16,841 nt of DNA. Origin: Bacteroidota bacterium (GTDB taxonomy: Bacteria > Bacteroidota > Bacteroidia > M30B66). The DNA lies in NCBI GenBank assembly GCA_947497195.1, contig CANMGM010000016.1, positions 1-16,841 of the forward strand. The letters run 5' to 3'. The position numbers and the translations under genes were made by a program. A model generated the notes under the pieces. The model worked only from the letters and a program-made list of their open reading frames with translations. It searched no databases and had not been told where the DNA came from. Positions 7,960 through 15,407 of this stretch are shown piece after piece. Every line of letters starts with the position of its first letter. Within the stretch, counting starts at the first letter, position 1.

Positions 7960-8259
7960 ATGGAAGAAACGCTAAAAAACATAATGTATCAAGGGATTGG
8001 TGCATTTTCACTGGCCCGTCAGAAGATGGAAAAGGCCTTGGCCGAATTGGTAGATAAAGGACAAATGACGCGCGATGAAGGCAAGAAGATTTATGATGAA
8101 TTTAGTGAAGAAGCCCTGAAAGCTGGAAAAGATTTTAAGGAGAACATGAAAGAATCGTTCCGCGACCTGCTCGAGAAATCCGGGATACCCTCTCGCGAGG
8201 AATTTGAGGCCCTTAAGGCACGTGTCGAAGCACTTGAACGTCAAAAAACCGAAGCTTGA
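7960..8259 (+). CDS. Phasin-like small helical protein upstream of UbiB-family kinase
   Basis: A 99-residue, almost wholly alpha-helical charged protein without signal peptide or membrane helix. It has the layout of the phasin/polyhydroxyalkanoate-granule-associated superfamily: a mildly hydrophobic first helix with GIGAFSLAR (12-20), a LVDKGQMTRDEGKK segment (30-43), and a C-terminal IPSREEFEALKARVEALERQ coiled coil (76-95). Family members bind granule surfaces or form oligomers through the coiled coil; the end also resembles that of UbiK-type accessory proteins. No PHA synthase is in the window, so a granule role is not supported. Its TGA overlaps the TTG start of the next gene, pointing to coupled synthesis and a possible physical partnership. 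An ATG at 7955 is in another frame and gives only six codons. Confidence 0.75.
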   Translation: MEETLKNIMYQGIGAFSLARQKMEKALAELVDKGQMTRDEGKKIYDEFSEEALKAGKDFKENMKESFRDLLEKSGIPSREEFEALKARVEALERQKTEA

Positions 8260-9893
8260 TTGCCAAATCGAAACGTTACCGCGAGGTAGCTGGTGTAATT
8301 ATAACGTTTGGATTTGGTGCATACATAGCTAGCCCATGGTTGAGACGGCTAGGGTTGCGCAGGCAAAACTCCGAAGAAGCCCGTATACAGCGTTGGAAAA
8401 AATTCAGGCAATTGCTCGAAACACTGGGGCCCACGTATATCAAATTTGGACAGATTTTAAGCAACCGCCCTGGCATTGTGCCCGACGAATTGCTCGAAGA
8501 GCTGGCGCTTTTGCAGGATCGTGTGCCGCCATTTCCAACAACAGAAGCCATAGCACTCATCGAAAGCGAGAGCAAAAAGGCGCTCTCTGCATTGTTTAGC
8601 AGTTTCAGCGAAGCTCCTGTAGCGTCTGCTTCCATAGCTCAGGTTTACGATGCTAATCTTCACGACGGAACGCGGGTAGCCGTAAAGGTTCGTCGGCCGG
8701 GCATTGAACAAATCATCAGGGCCGATGTGGCCATCATGAAAGACCTCGCCCGACTGATGCAGCGGCATCCCGAACTGGCTTCACTTCAGCCGGTTGATTT
8801 GGTCGAAGCCTTCGAGCGCACCATTCTCGAAGAATTGGATTTTGAGCGCGAACAAAACAATATCAAGCGCTTACGTAGCTTATTCGAAAAAGACGAAACG
8901 GTTGTTATTCCGGAAGTATTCCATTCCTTTTCCGGCCCATCGTTTATAACGATGACCTTTATTGATGGCATTAAAATAAGCCAGCGAAAAAACTTAAATG
9001 CCAATGGTTACGATTTAAGTCTTATTGCAAAACGAGGATTTGATGCGTATTTCAAGCAGATTTTCGAGTGGGGATTTTTTCACGCCGATCCGCATCCGGG
9101 CAATCTCTTGGTTCTACCCGGAAACCGCATCGGGATTCTGGATTTTGGAATGACCGGTCAACTGAGTCAGGCCGACCGAAATGCCTTGGTAGAGTTTGTT
9201 ATTGCGCTGGGGCGCGATGATGTGGAGCGCATTGTCGAAACCATCGAAATATTGCAGGGATGTGCTGTGGAAGATCGTAAGACACTCGAACGGGAACTCA
9301 GCGATTTCATTGCCGAATTTGGCGGTACAGCCGTGAAAGACATCGATCTCAACCAGGCACTTGATAAGGGTAGGCGCATTGCCTTCAAGCACAGGCTGAA
9401 ATTAAATCCTGATTTGTACCTGTTGTTCCGCACGATTTCATTGCTCGAAGGCATCGGCATTAGCCTCGATCCGCAATTTCGTTCGCTCGATGCCATTAAG
9501 CCCTATGCGTTCAAGCTATTGCGCAAGCAACTCGACCCACGCAACCTCATTCAAAACAAGGAACTCATTTCGTGGCTTGCCGATACGGCACAACTCATCA
9601 AACATGGCCCCGGCGACCTGCGTAAAATTCTAGGCAAACTACGCGACGACCGACTTGTTTTACATACCGAAAGTCCGGCTACCGACCGCCTGCGCGAGCA
9701 AATACGCGATACGGGTAAACTATTAAGCATGACAGTGGGATTTGGAATTCTCCTTTTTACCGGGATATATGCTATGAAAACGCAATTTCCGCCGCTTATT
9801 TGGAATCTGAATGGGATAAGCCTTTGCTCATTCGCGCTGGGAGGTATTTTATTGCTAAAATTACTACGAGCTTGGATGAAAAGTCCGCGTTGA
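8256..9893 (+). CDS. UbiB/ABC1 (AarF) family atypical kinase
   Basis: A 545-residue atypical protein-kinase-like ATPase. The start is TTG 8256, four bases overlapping the phasin-like stop; the text from there (KRYREVAGVIITFGFGAYI) matches the family N-terminus and no in-frame ATG occurs until deep inside the conserved region. Signatures are KxGQ at Lys63-Gln66 (YIKFGQILSNRPGIVP), an Ala-containing loop ASASIAQVY (123-131) in place of a Gly-rich loop, VAVKVRRPG with Lys144, ELDFEREQNN (193-202), HADPHPGN with Asp278 and Asn283, and the DFG motif Asp296-Gly298. Two C-terminal membrane helices (about 490-508 and 517-539) anchor it. Proteobacterial UbiB supports ubiquinone synthesis, but Bacteroidota generally use menaquinone, so the role here may lie in membrane lipid or quinone handling and is unproven. 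Confidence 0.93.
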   Translation: MIAKSKRYREVAGVIITFGFGAYIASPWLRRLGLRRQNSEEARIQRWKKFRQLLETLGPTYIKFGQILSNRPGIVPDELLEELALLQDRVPPFPTTEAIALIESESKKALSALFSSFSEAPVASASIAQVYDANLHDGTRVAVKVRRPGIEQIIRADVAIMKDLARLMQRHPELASLQPVDLVEAFERTILEELDFEREQNNIKRLRSLFEKDETVVIPEVFHSFSGPSFITMTFIDGIKISQRKNLNANGYDLSLIAKRGFDAYFKQIFEWGFFHADPHPGNLLVLPGNRIGILDFGMTGQLSQADRNALVEFVIALGRDDVERIVETIEILQGCAVEDRKTLERELSDFIAEFGGTAVKDIDLNQALDKGRRIAFKHRLKLNPDLYLLFRTISLLEGIGISLDPQFRSLDAIKPYAFKLLRKQLDPRNLIQNKELISWLADTAQLIKHGPGDLRKILGKLRDDRLVLHTESPATDRLREQIRDTGKLLSMTVGFGILLFTGIYAMKTQFPPLIWNLNGISLCSFALGGILLLKLLRAWMKSPR

Positions 9894-9947
9894 TTAATTG
9901 CATTGTCGAAAGTATATGTCGAGAAAAAAATATTCCCAAAAGCAAGT

Positions 9948-10793
9948 CTAATATACCGGCTCCACTCGATATCCTTCCTTTCTAAGCAAACTAATCAACC
10001 CATTTTCACCGGGCAGATGTCCGGCACCAACTGCTACGAATATTGAATTTTCGCTCATCCACTTTTGAAGCAGCGGCACCCAGTTTTTATTTCGTTTTGT
10101 AAGCAATTCAGCGCTGAAACCATCAATCATTTCATCATTCTCCGCCATTTGTTTGCCGAGGGTTTCTAAATCACGGTTCAAATAAACCTTCAGCATATTA
10201 TCATACTCAGCTCGGCCAGAAAAAATGGATTCGTCTAAAGCTACAGCCTGCTCCTCAATTGAAATTGCATCCAAGGCTTCCATCTGTTGCTGCAAGGTTT
10301 CTAGTCCTAGAACAGGTATTTTCTTTCTTTTTGCCTGGGATGAAAAATATTGCTCATAGCCCTTAACCTTTCCCAATTGTGCACTTAAAACGAGCGAAGA
10401 AAAAAAGAAGGGTTTCATGCGGCTGTAACGGTTAAACTTGCGTTTTTTCCACGCAAGCGAATCGATGCAATAGGTGCGAATCCGTTCAAATTTCTCTTTC
10501 GGGATATAGGCTTCAAGCGTTTTACTTTCGGGAAGCGACATTTGTTTTGCGGCCTGAAGCATTTCGGAGGCAGACATCTCCAAATCCATTTCCATAACCA
10601 ACTTACTGCTAGCATGAAAAGCGCTATCAACTGCAGGCCAGACTACAAACTGTTTTTCAGGAACAATATGTATCGTTCCGAACAGATAGGAAGGCTTTTC
10701 ATCATTGCCTTTGATAACCTTCCAGAGAAGTTGAGCATCTAAACCAATTGCGTGAAATGTCGCAAGCAATAGTATAAGGAAACGCAGATGCAC
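9948..10793 (-). CDS. TraB/GumN-family protein, secreted
   Basis: A 281-residue protein of the TraB/PrgY/GumN (Tiki-like) superfamily, whose studied eukaryotic relatives include membrane metalloproteases; the bacterial function is poorly known. A signal peptide (about 1-20, MHLRFLILLLATFHAIGLDA) predicts export. Hallmarks are SYLFGTIH with His42, VMEMD with Glu68, LGLET with Glu165, KRNKNW with Arg234 and Asn237, and the C-terminal VAVGAGHLPGENGLISLL with His259. The paired GTIH and GAGH histidines and the acidic residues fit a metal site. It is the last gene of the dnaN-AIM24-TraB run, only 7 bases after the AIM24 stop, and converges on the UbiB-family gene. No terminator hairpin was found in the 54 bases between them. 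Confidence 0.87.
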   Translation of the reverse strand: MHLRFLILLLATFHAIGLDAQLLWKVIKGNDEKPSYLFGTIHIVPEKQFVVWPAVDSAFHASSKLVMEMDLEMSASEMLQAAKQMSLPESKTLEAYIPKEKFERIRTYCIDSLAWKKRKFNRYSRMKPFFFSSLVLSAQLGKVKGYEQYFSSQAKRKKIPVLGLETLQQQMEALDAISIEEQAVALDESIFSGRAEYDNMLKVYLNRDLETLGKQMAENDEMIDGFSAELLTKRNKNWVPLLQKWMSENSIFVAVGAGHLPGENGLISLLRKEGYRVEPVY

Positions 10794-10800
10794 CGCTTAG

Positions 10801-11586
10801 TTATCTGTTATCGCCATCAAGCAGACCGCCGAGCCCACCAAGCAAACTTCCTTCTTCCTTGCCGCCACGCGAGTACATGAGAACACGTCCGGCAAGCCGG
10901 CTAAAAGGTAGCGACTGAATCCAGACTTTGCCCGGACCGGTTAGCTGAGCGAAGAAAACACCCTCACCGCCAAAAAGCGTGTTTTTAATACCTCCAACAA
11001 ACTGAATATCGTAATCTACATTCTGGGTAAAAGCAACGATACAACCGGTATCTATGCGCAAAACCTCGCCTGGCTGTAAATCTCTTTCGATGATGGTGCC
11101 GCACGAATGCACAAAGGCCCAACCATCGCCTTCAAGCTTTTGCATGATGAAACCTTCACCACCAAATAATCCGGTGCCAAGCCGCTTCTGGAATTCTATT
11201 CCAATGGCTACACCTTTGGCGGCACAGAGAAAAGAGTCTTTCTGACAAATTATTTTACCCTGATACTGCGTAAGGTTGAGTGGAATAATTTTGCCGGGAT
11301 AGGGCGCTGCAAAATGTACATGTTGCTTTCCGGACCCAACGTTTGTGTAGGCTGTCATAAATAGACTTTCGCCTGTAAGGACGCGTTTACCGGCGCTTAG
11401 CAGTTTCCCGAAAAAACCTTGCTGCTGCCCGCGACCGTCGCCAAAAATGGTTTCCATTTTAATGCCCGAATCCATCATCATAAGCGAGCCTGCTTCTGCA
11501 ACCACTGCTTCCTGGGGGTCAAGTTCAATTTCGATGCATTGCATCTCAGAACCAATAATTCTGTAATCGATTTCGTGCGAATTCAT
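10801..11586 (-). CDS. AIM24/TIGR00266-family protein
   Basis: A 261-residue protein of the AIM24 (TIGR00266) family, a beta-rich fold found in bacteria and in a yeast mitochondrial inner-membrane protein. The bacterial biochemical role is unknown. Recognisable pieces are EIELDPQEAVVAEAGSLMMM (19-38), GESLFMTAYTN (72-82), GEGFIMQKLEGDGWAFVHSCG (143-163) and GGIKNTLFGGEGVFFAQLTG (198-217). The FGGEG pentapeptide recurs at 141-145 and 205-209, in keeping with an internal duplication. No signal peptide or membrane helix is evident, so it is probably cytosolic or peripheral. The tail is Gly/Leu-rich (GSLLGGLGGLLDGD). It lies 12 bases after dnaN and 7 before the TraB/GumN gene, so the three are very likely one transcript. 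Confidence 0.9.
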   Translation of the reverse strand: MNSHEIDYRIIGSEMQCIEIELDPQEAVVAEAGSLMMMDSGIKMETIFGDGRGQQQGFFGKLLSAGKRVLTGESLFMTAYTNVGSGKQHVHFAAPYPGKIIPLNLTQYQGKIICQKDSFLCAAKGVAIGIEFQKRLGTGLFGGEGFIMQKLEGDGWAFVHSCGTIIERDLQPGEVLRIDTGCIVAFTQNVDYDIQFVGGIKNTLFGGEGVFFAQLTGPGKVWIQSLPFSRLAGRVLMYSRGGKEEGSLLGGLGGLLDGDNR

Positions 11587-11598
11587 GATGCGTAAAGT

Positions 11599-12723
11599 TT
11601 AGTAATTAGACATCACCGGCATCACGAGCATGAGTAAATCTTCTTCCTTATCTTGAACATCTGAATCTGGCAACAGAATGCCTGCACGGTTTGGTGCACT
11701 TAGATTTAGTGTTATGCGTTCCGAATCGAGATTGCTGAGCATTTCACTGATGAATTTCGCATTAAACGAAATTTCCATATCCTCACCGTTGTACTGGCAT
11801 GTAAGTCGTTCGTTTGCAGAATTTGCGTAATCGGGATCCTCGGCCGACAGGGTAAGTTCGGAACCCTGAATCGCAACCTTAACCTGACTAGAGCTTTTGC
11901 TTGAGAAAATTGCAACGCGACGAATTGAACTTACAAGATCTTGGCGCGTCATGATGAGTTGAAACGGATTTTCTTTTGGAATAACCGCATCGTAGTTCGG
12001 ATAACGCCCTTCGATCAACCGACAAATGAGTCGAATCTGTCCGAATGAGAAACTTGCATTGCGTGCGTTGAAGCTAATTCCAACATTGCCATCAACATAA
12101 CCCAATAGATTTTTCAAAAGATTGAGAGGTTTCTTGGGAATGATAAATGAAGCCTCCGAATCGCATTTCACATCGTTGCGGCGGTATCGAACCAAACGAT
12201 GCGAGTCGGTTGCTACCATGGTTAAATTATCTTCTCCCACCTGCATGAGCACACCCGACATTACGGGACGAAGATCATCGTTGCCTGTAGCAAAAATAGT
12301 TTTGTTAATACCACTGTATAAAACCGATGCATCCATCTCGAACGTAGTGCCGTCTTCGATGGAAGATATTTTAGGAAATTCTTCGGGATCGTGGCCGTGC
12401 AGTTTATATTTACCATACCCTGAAGCAATCTCGATTCCAAATGTATCAGGGTTGATTATAAACGTAAGTGGTTGTTCCGGAAAGCTCTTGAGCGAATCAA
12501 TCAGCATTTTCGCCGGGATAGCCACTTTGCCGGGCTCCTGAGCTTCGGCTTTTATTCGCGTGATTATGGTATTATCAAGGTCTGATGCCAAAATGATTAG
12601 CTCACCTTCTACAATTTCGAATAAAAAATCTTCGAGAATGGGAAGCGAGTTGTTGGTGGTAAGCACACCTGAAATATTTTGCAATTGTTTGAGCAGCGCT
12701 CCGCTGGAGATGATAAACTTCAT
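11599..12723 (-). CDS. dnaN: DNA polymerase III beta subunit (sliding clamp)
   Basis: The ring-shaped clamp that tethers replicative polymerase to DNA, 374 residues, full length. It starts MKFIISSGALLKQLQNISGV, has the three repeated clamp domains (about 1-120, 128-250, 252-374) and carries the conserved VATDSHRLVRY (170-180), RLIEGRYPNYDAVIP (235-249) and FNAKFISEML (320-329). The C-terminus LLMLVMPVMSNY is the Bacteroidota form of the VMPMRL end, which lines the peptide-binding pocket. The neighbourhood lacks dnaA and recF, so this is not the classical dnaA-dnaN origin cluster. It is followed at 12 bases by AIM24 and preceded by DUF4340 with an 81-base gap holding a possible promoter. Confidence 0.97.
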   Translation of the reverse strand: MKFIISSGALLKQLQNISGVLTTNNSLPILEDFLFEIVEGELIILASDLDNTIITRIKAEAQEPGKVAIPAKMLIDSLKSFPEQPLTFIINPDTFGIEIASGYGKYKLHGHDPEEFPKISSIEDGTTFEMDASVLYSGINKTIFATGNDDLRPVMSGVLMQVGEDNLTMVATDSHRLVRYRRNDVKCDSEASFIIPKKPLNLLKNLLGYVDGNVGISFNARNASFSFGQIRLICRLIEGRYPNYDAVIPKENPFQLIMTRQDLVSSIRRVAIFSSKSSSQVKVAIQGSELTLSAEDPDYANSANERLTCQYNGEDMEISFNAKFISEMLSNLDSERITLNLSAPNRAGILLPDSDVQDKEEDLLMLVMPVMSNY

Positions 12724-12742
12724 TACTACACTTTTAGGGGGC

Positions 12743-12750
12743 TAAAGATA
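12743..12750 (-). promoter_or_regulatory. Possible -7 element of the dnaN operon
   Basis: On the minus strand TATCTTTA, 20 bases before the dnaN ATG, differs from TAnnTTTG only in the last base. An upstream TTTG is present but the spacing (about 24 bases) is longer than usual. Weak candidate. Confidence 0.3.
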
Positions 12751-12804
12751 AGCGATAGAGGTATTTCGAAACGCCAAAGTTGAGAATTATTAATTCTTTA
12801 ATTT

Positions 12805-13800
12805 TTAGCGTTTTAAGAACATGTATGGTTTAACCATCACCTTATCGAATTGAAAATACTGAACCAGTAAAAAGTCTTTGTTGTTTAAGAGGGCATACAG
12901 TCGGTCGGGATCATAGGGCATTTGATTACCTTTAACATCAATGTACTGCGCTGTTGATGCTCTGTAGTACCCGTCAACGCTTGTTCGCTTTCCGGATTTA
13001 TCGGTTAGAGTAACCTTAACAAAGGGTTTAGACTGTAAAATTGAATCCTTCTTGGCCTGTGGAAAGGACTCGGTAACGACGTATTCATACACCACATTTC
13101 GGAATTGATTCATGTATTGATAAAGCAAGAGCGAATCGGCATCCAAAATTTTAGTACCCGAGAGCAGAACTGGAACACGGCCATCGTAGCGGAGCGTGAA
13201 GTCGGATTGAGGCTCGGCAGCGTAGTGCACATCAACAGAACGGATATCGCGGTAATCGGTTCGAAATAAAACCGGATCGCGCCACAAGCGCGGATCAACG
13301 ATAAAGCGGGTTTGCAGGAAGCCTCTGTGCCCGGGAATATGGACTTCAAACGGAACCGACGAGCCCTCTATAAGCATGTATGTTCCGAGTTTATCCATGG
13401 TTTCGATGCCCACAAAGATGGTTTTCAGTAATTCGCCGCGGGAATAGATTTCAATCTTTCGCTGTCCAATTCCAGACAAGTCTTTCAGCACCTTTGGCTG
13501 CATCGACTTGGCAACAGGAGCCTTGACAACCATTTTGTGCAGCGTAAACAACAAATCGCGCACCGCCTGTGGACGTGCACGGTACTCGCCTACCAACCAT
13601 TCGCCCGAAGGCTGCCTTTCGAGTAAAGACTGGTGTCCTTGCTTATCGGCCAGAAAAATTCGGTCAACAGCCGAAGTATCTTCGATGGCAAAATCGCGCA
13701 ATTCGCCTTTGATGGTTCGGTTATCGCGGGTAAAAATGAAATAGCTCAGGAGCAAACCCATTACGAGAACAGCCAATAGCAGAATTCGATTCGATTTCAT
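12805..13800 (-). CDS. DUF4340 membrane-anchored protein
   Basis: I place the start at ATG 13800 (331 residues, MKSNRILLLAVLVMGLLLSY), because the upstream 14 codons to 13842 overlap a good -7 promoter motif (13832-13839) and lack family resemblance. A single N-terminal membrane anchor (about 5-23) is followed by an extracytoplasmic beta-rich domain typical of DUF4340, including ERQPSGEWLVGEYRARPQAV (61-80), VGIETMDKLGTYMLIEGSSV (130-149) and FIVDPRLWRDP (166-176). The function is unknown. In other bacteria DUF4340 proteins often accompany GldG-type ABC transporter genes, but none is visible here. It precedes dnaN on the same strand with an 81-base gap, so it may or may not be co-transcribed. 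Confidence 0.82.
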   Translation of the reverse strand: MKSNRILLLAVLVMGLLLSYFIFTRDNRTIKGELRDFAIEDTSAVDRIFLADKQGHQSLLERQPSGEWLVGEYRARPQAVRDLLFTLHKMVVKAPVAKSMQPKVLKDLSGIGQRKIEIYSRGELLKTIFVGIETMDKLGTYMLIEGSSVPFEVHIPGHRGFLQTRFIVDPRLWRDPVLFRTDYRDIRSVDVHYAAEPQSDFTLRYDGRVPVLLSGTKILDADSLLLYQYMNQFRNVVYEYVVTESFPQAKKDSILQSKPFVKVTLTDKSGKRTSVDGYYRASTAQYIDVKGNQMPYDPDRLYALLNNKDFLLVQYFQFDKVMVKPYMFLKR

Positions 13801-13831
13801 TTCGGGAACACGATTAAATTTCCAGGGGAGG

Positions 13832-13839
13832 CAAAAGTA
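13832..13839 (-). promoter_or_regulatory. Bacteroidota -7 promoter element of the DUF4340 gene
   Basis: On the minus strand TACTTTTG matches the -7 consensus TAnnTTTG exactly. The predicted transcript would begin near 13827, about 27 bases before ATG 13800, which excludes the longer open frame from 13842. No clear -33 TTG was found. Confidence 0.6.
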
Positions 13840-14035
13840 CAAATAAAGGCATGTAATGGTCAGCGAAATACAACGCGAGAAGTTTGTTTATTTCATTGAA
13901 AAGCTGTTGACGTAAATATCTTATTTTTCGATCATGGAGTTATGTGGTGACCATCCGAGTCCATTCAATTAATTTTATCCATAATTAAACCCCAATCGTT
14001 TTAAATTGTCGGCCGCTAACTAAAAACTTGCATTC

Positions 14036-15337
14036 ATGAAAAGGATAGTTAAAACAATCATCATCATCTTAATTTATAAGCTTTCATTCAGTCAAAACAT
14101 CTACTTCCCTCCCCTAACGGGCAATTCGTGGGACACGCTTTCCCCATCAAGTTTAAACTGGTGTCCCGACTCGGTTAGCAGTCTGGTAGATTACGTGGGC
14201 GCAAACAACAGCAAGGCTTTTCTTGTTTTGAAGAACGGAAAGATTGTGTTGGAAGAATATTACGGAACATTTGAACGCGATAGCTTCTGGTATTGGGCGT
14301 CGGCAGGCAAATCGCTCACGGCATTTCTCGTCGGACTGGCGCAGGAGGAAGGTTTGTTAAACATCGATTCGGCATCTTCGCTGTACCAGGGTGAAGGTTG
14401 GACAAGTTGTACGCCTGATCAGGAAAGCGCTATCACTGTTAAAAATCAATTGTGCATGACCACCGGACTGGATACCGATATTCCCGATCTGGATTGCACC
14501 CAACCTCAATGCCTTACCTATCTGGCAGAGCCCGGAACACGATGGTATTACCATAATGCACCATACACTAAACTCGATGCGGTAATTGCAGGGGCTACCG
14601 GACAAACGCTCAACCAATTTTATATATCGCGGTTGCGCAGTCAAATTGGAATGAACGGTAGCTTTTTCCCGATTGGCGATAACAATGTAAATATAAGTAC
14701 GGCGCGCAGTTTCGCACGCTTTGGCTTGTTGGTAATAAATCGCGGCATTTGGGCGAGTGATACCATTATGCACGACAGTAATTACTTTGATGCGATGGTA
14801 AATACTTCGCAAGATCTGAATCTTGCCTATGGATACCTTTGGTGGCTCAACGGAAAAGAGTCGTTCCGCTACCCCGAAACCGAAATTGTATTTCCGGGCT
14901 ACCTACTGCCCGACGCTCCTGCAGATTTAATTGCAGCCGTTGGAAAAAACTCGCAGTTATTGCTCATTGTGCCATCACAAAATCTCATTGTGGTTCGTAT
15001 GGGCGATGAACCGCCGGGGATAAACGGATTAGTGCCAACAGCAATGGGAAATGAGATTATGAAAAGAATTGACCGCCTCGATTGTTTAACTACCGGTCTT
15101 CCGGCCGAAATAGAATCGACTGGTACGAAAAACTTGGTTATGGGCCTTAGTAAACACACCAACTACAAGCCAAACGATGCGATATCAAGTGATGCTGTAA
15201 TTCATACACTTGAAGGGCGACAGTTTTATGTAAACTTTAATTCTGCGCATTGTTTTTCGCAACTCGAAAGAGGCATGTATTTTTTGACTTACGAGGTGAA
15301 GAAAGGCAGAAAAACGATTAGAATACTTGTAGAATAA
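14036..15337 (+). CDS. Secreted beta-lactamase-fold serine hydrolase with probable T9SS C-terminal domain
   Basis: A 433-residue exported protein of the class C beta-lactamase/penicillin-binding serine hydrolase family. The signal peptide is residues 1-20 (ending SFSQ). The nucleophile motif SxxK is Ser89-Ala-Gly-Lys92, the YxN motif is Tyr172-His-Asn174, and AAVGKNSQLLLIVPSQNLIV (300-319) corresponds to the third active-site strand region. Residues about 386-433 (DAVIHTLEGRQFYVNF, then LERGMYFLTYEVKKGRKTIR) resemble the type A sorting domain of the type IX secretion system, so the product is probably carried across the outer membrane and released or surface-attached. The substrate (beta-lactam, ester or peptide) cannot be told from sequence. 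The gene stands alone, divergent from DUF4340 and convergent with the barrel gene; no TAnnTTTG motif was found upstream. Confidence 0.88.
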   Translation: MKRIVKTIIIILIYKLSFSQNIYFPPLTGNSWDTLSPSSLNWCPDSVSSLVDYVGANNSKAFLVLKNGKIVLEEYYGTFERDSFWYWASAGKSLTAFLVGLAQEEGLLNIDSASSLYQGEGWTSCTPDQESAITVKNQLCMTTGLDTDIPDLDCTQPQCLTYLAEPGTRWYYHNAPYTKLDAVIAGATGQTLNQFYISRLRSQIGMNGSFFPIGDNNVNISTARSFARFGLLVINRGIWASDTIMHDSNYFDAMVNTSQDLNLAYGYLWWLNGKESFRYPETEIVFPGYLLPDAPADLIAAVGKNSQLLLIVPSQNLIVVRMGDEPPGINGLVPTAMGNEIMKRIDRLDCLTTGLPAEIESTGTKNLVMGLSKHTNYKPNDAISSDAVIHTLEGRQFYVNFNSAHCFSQLERGMYFLTYEVKKGRKTIRILVE

Positions 15338-15356
15338 GCCCTTGAACAAAACTAAA

Positions 15357-15388
15357 AACGCCTCCAACTCATACGAATTGGAGGCGTT
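15357..15388 (-). terminator. Strong intergenic hairpin terminator
   Basis: A perfect 11-bp stem, AACGCCTCCAA (15357-15367) with TTGGAGGCGTT (15378-15388), closes a 10-base loop between two convergent genes. Read on the minus strand it is followed by a T-rich tract (TTTTTAGTTTTG), so it should end the barrel-protein transcript. On the plus strand the downstream T tract is poor, so action on the hydrolase transcript is less sure. Confidence 0.85.
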
Positions 15389-15407
15389 ACATAAAATTGG
15401 AATATCC

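Noticed and set aside
7537..7975. Three overlapping plus-strand open frames of 68-113 codons
   Set aside because: They lie on the antisense strand of rnpB and its promoter; conserved RNase P RNA blocks explain the sequence, and the predicted proteins look like no family.
12122..12541. Plus-strand open frame of 139 codons inside dnaN
   Set aside because: Antisense shadow of dnaN with no family resemblance.
13934..13972. 12-codon ORF upstream of the serine hydrolase as a leader peptide
   Set aside because: No run of regulatory codons, hairpin or ribosome-binding site; short ORFs of this size are expected by chance.
14357..14812. Minus-strand open frame of 151 codons within the serine hydrolase
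   Set aside because: Shadow of the hydrolase frame, which has signal peptide and catalytic motifs; the antisense product has neither.
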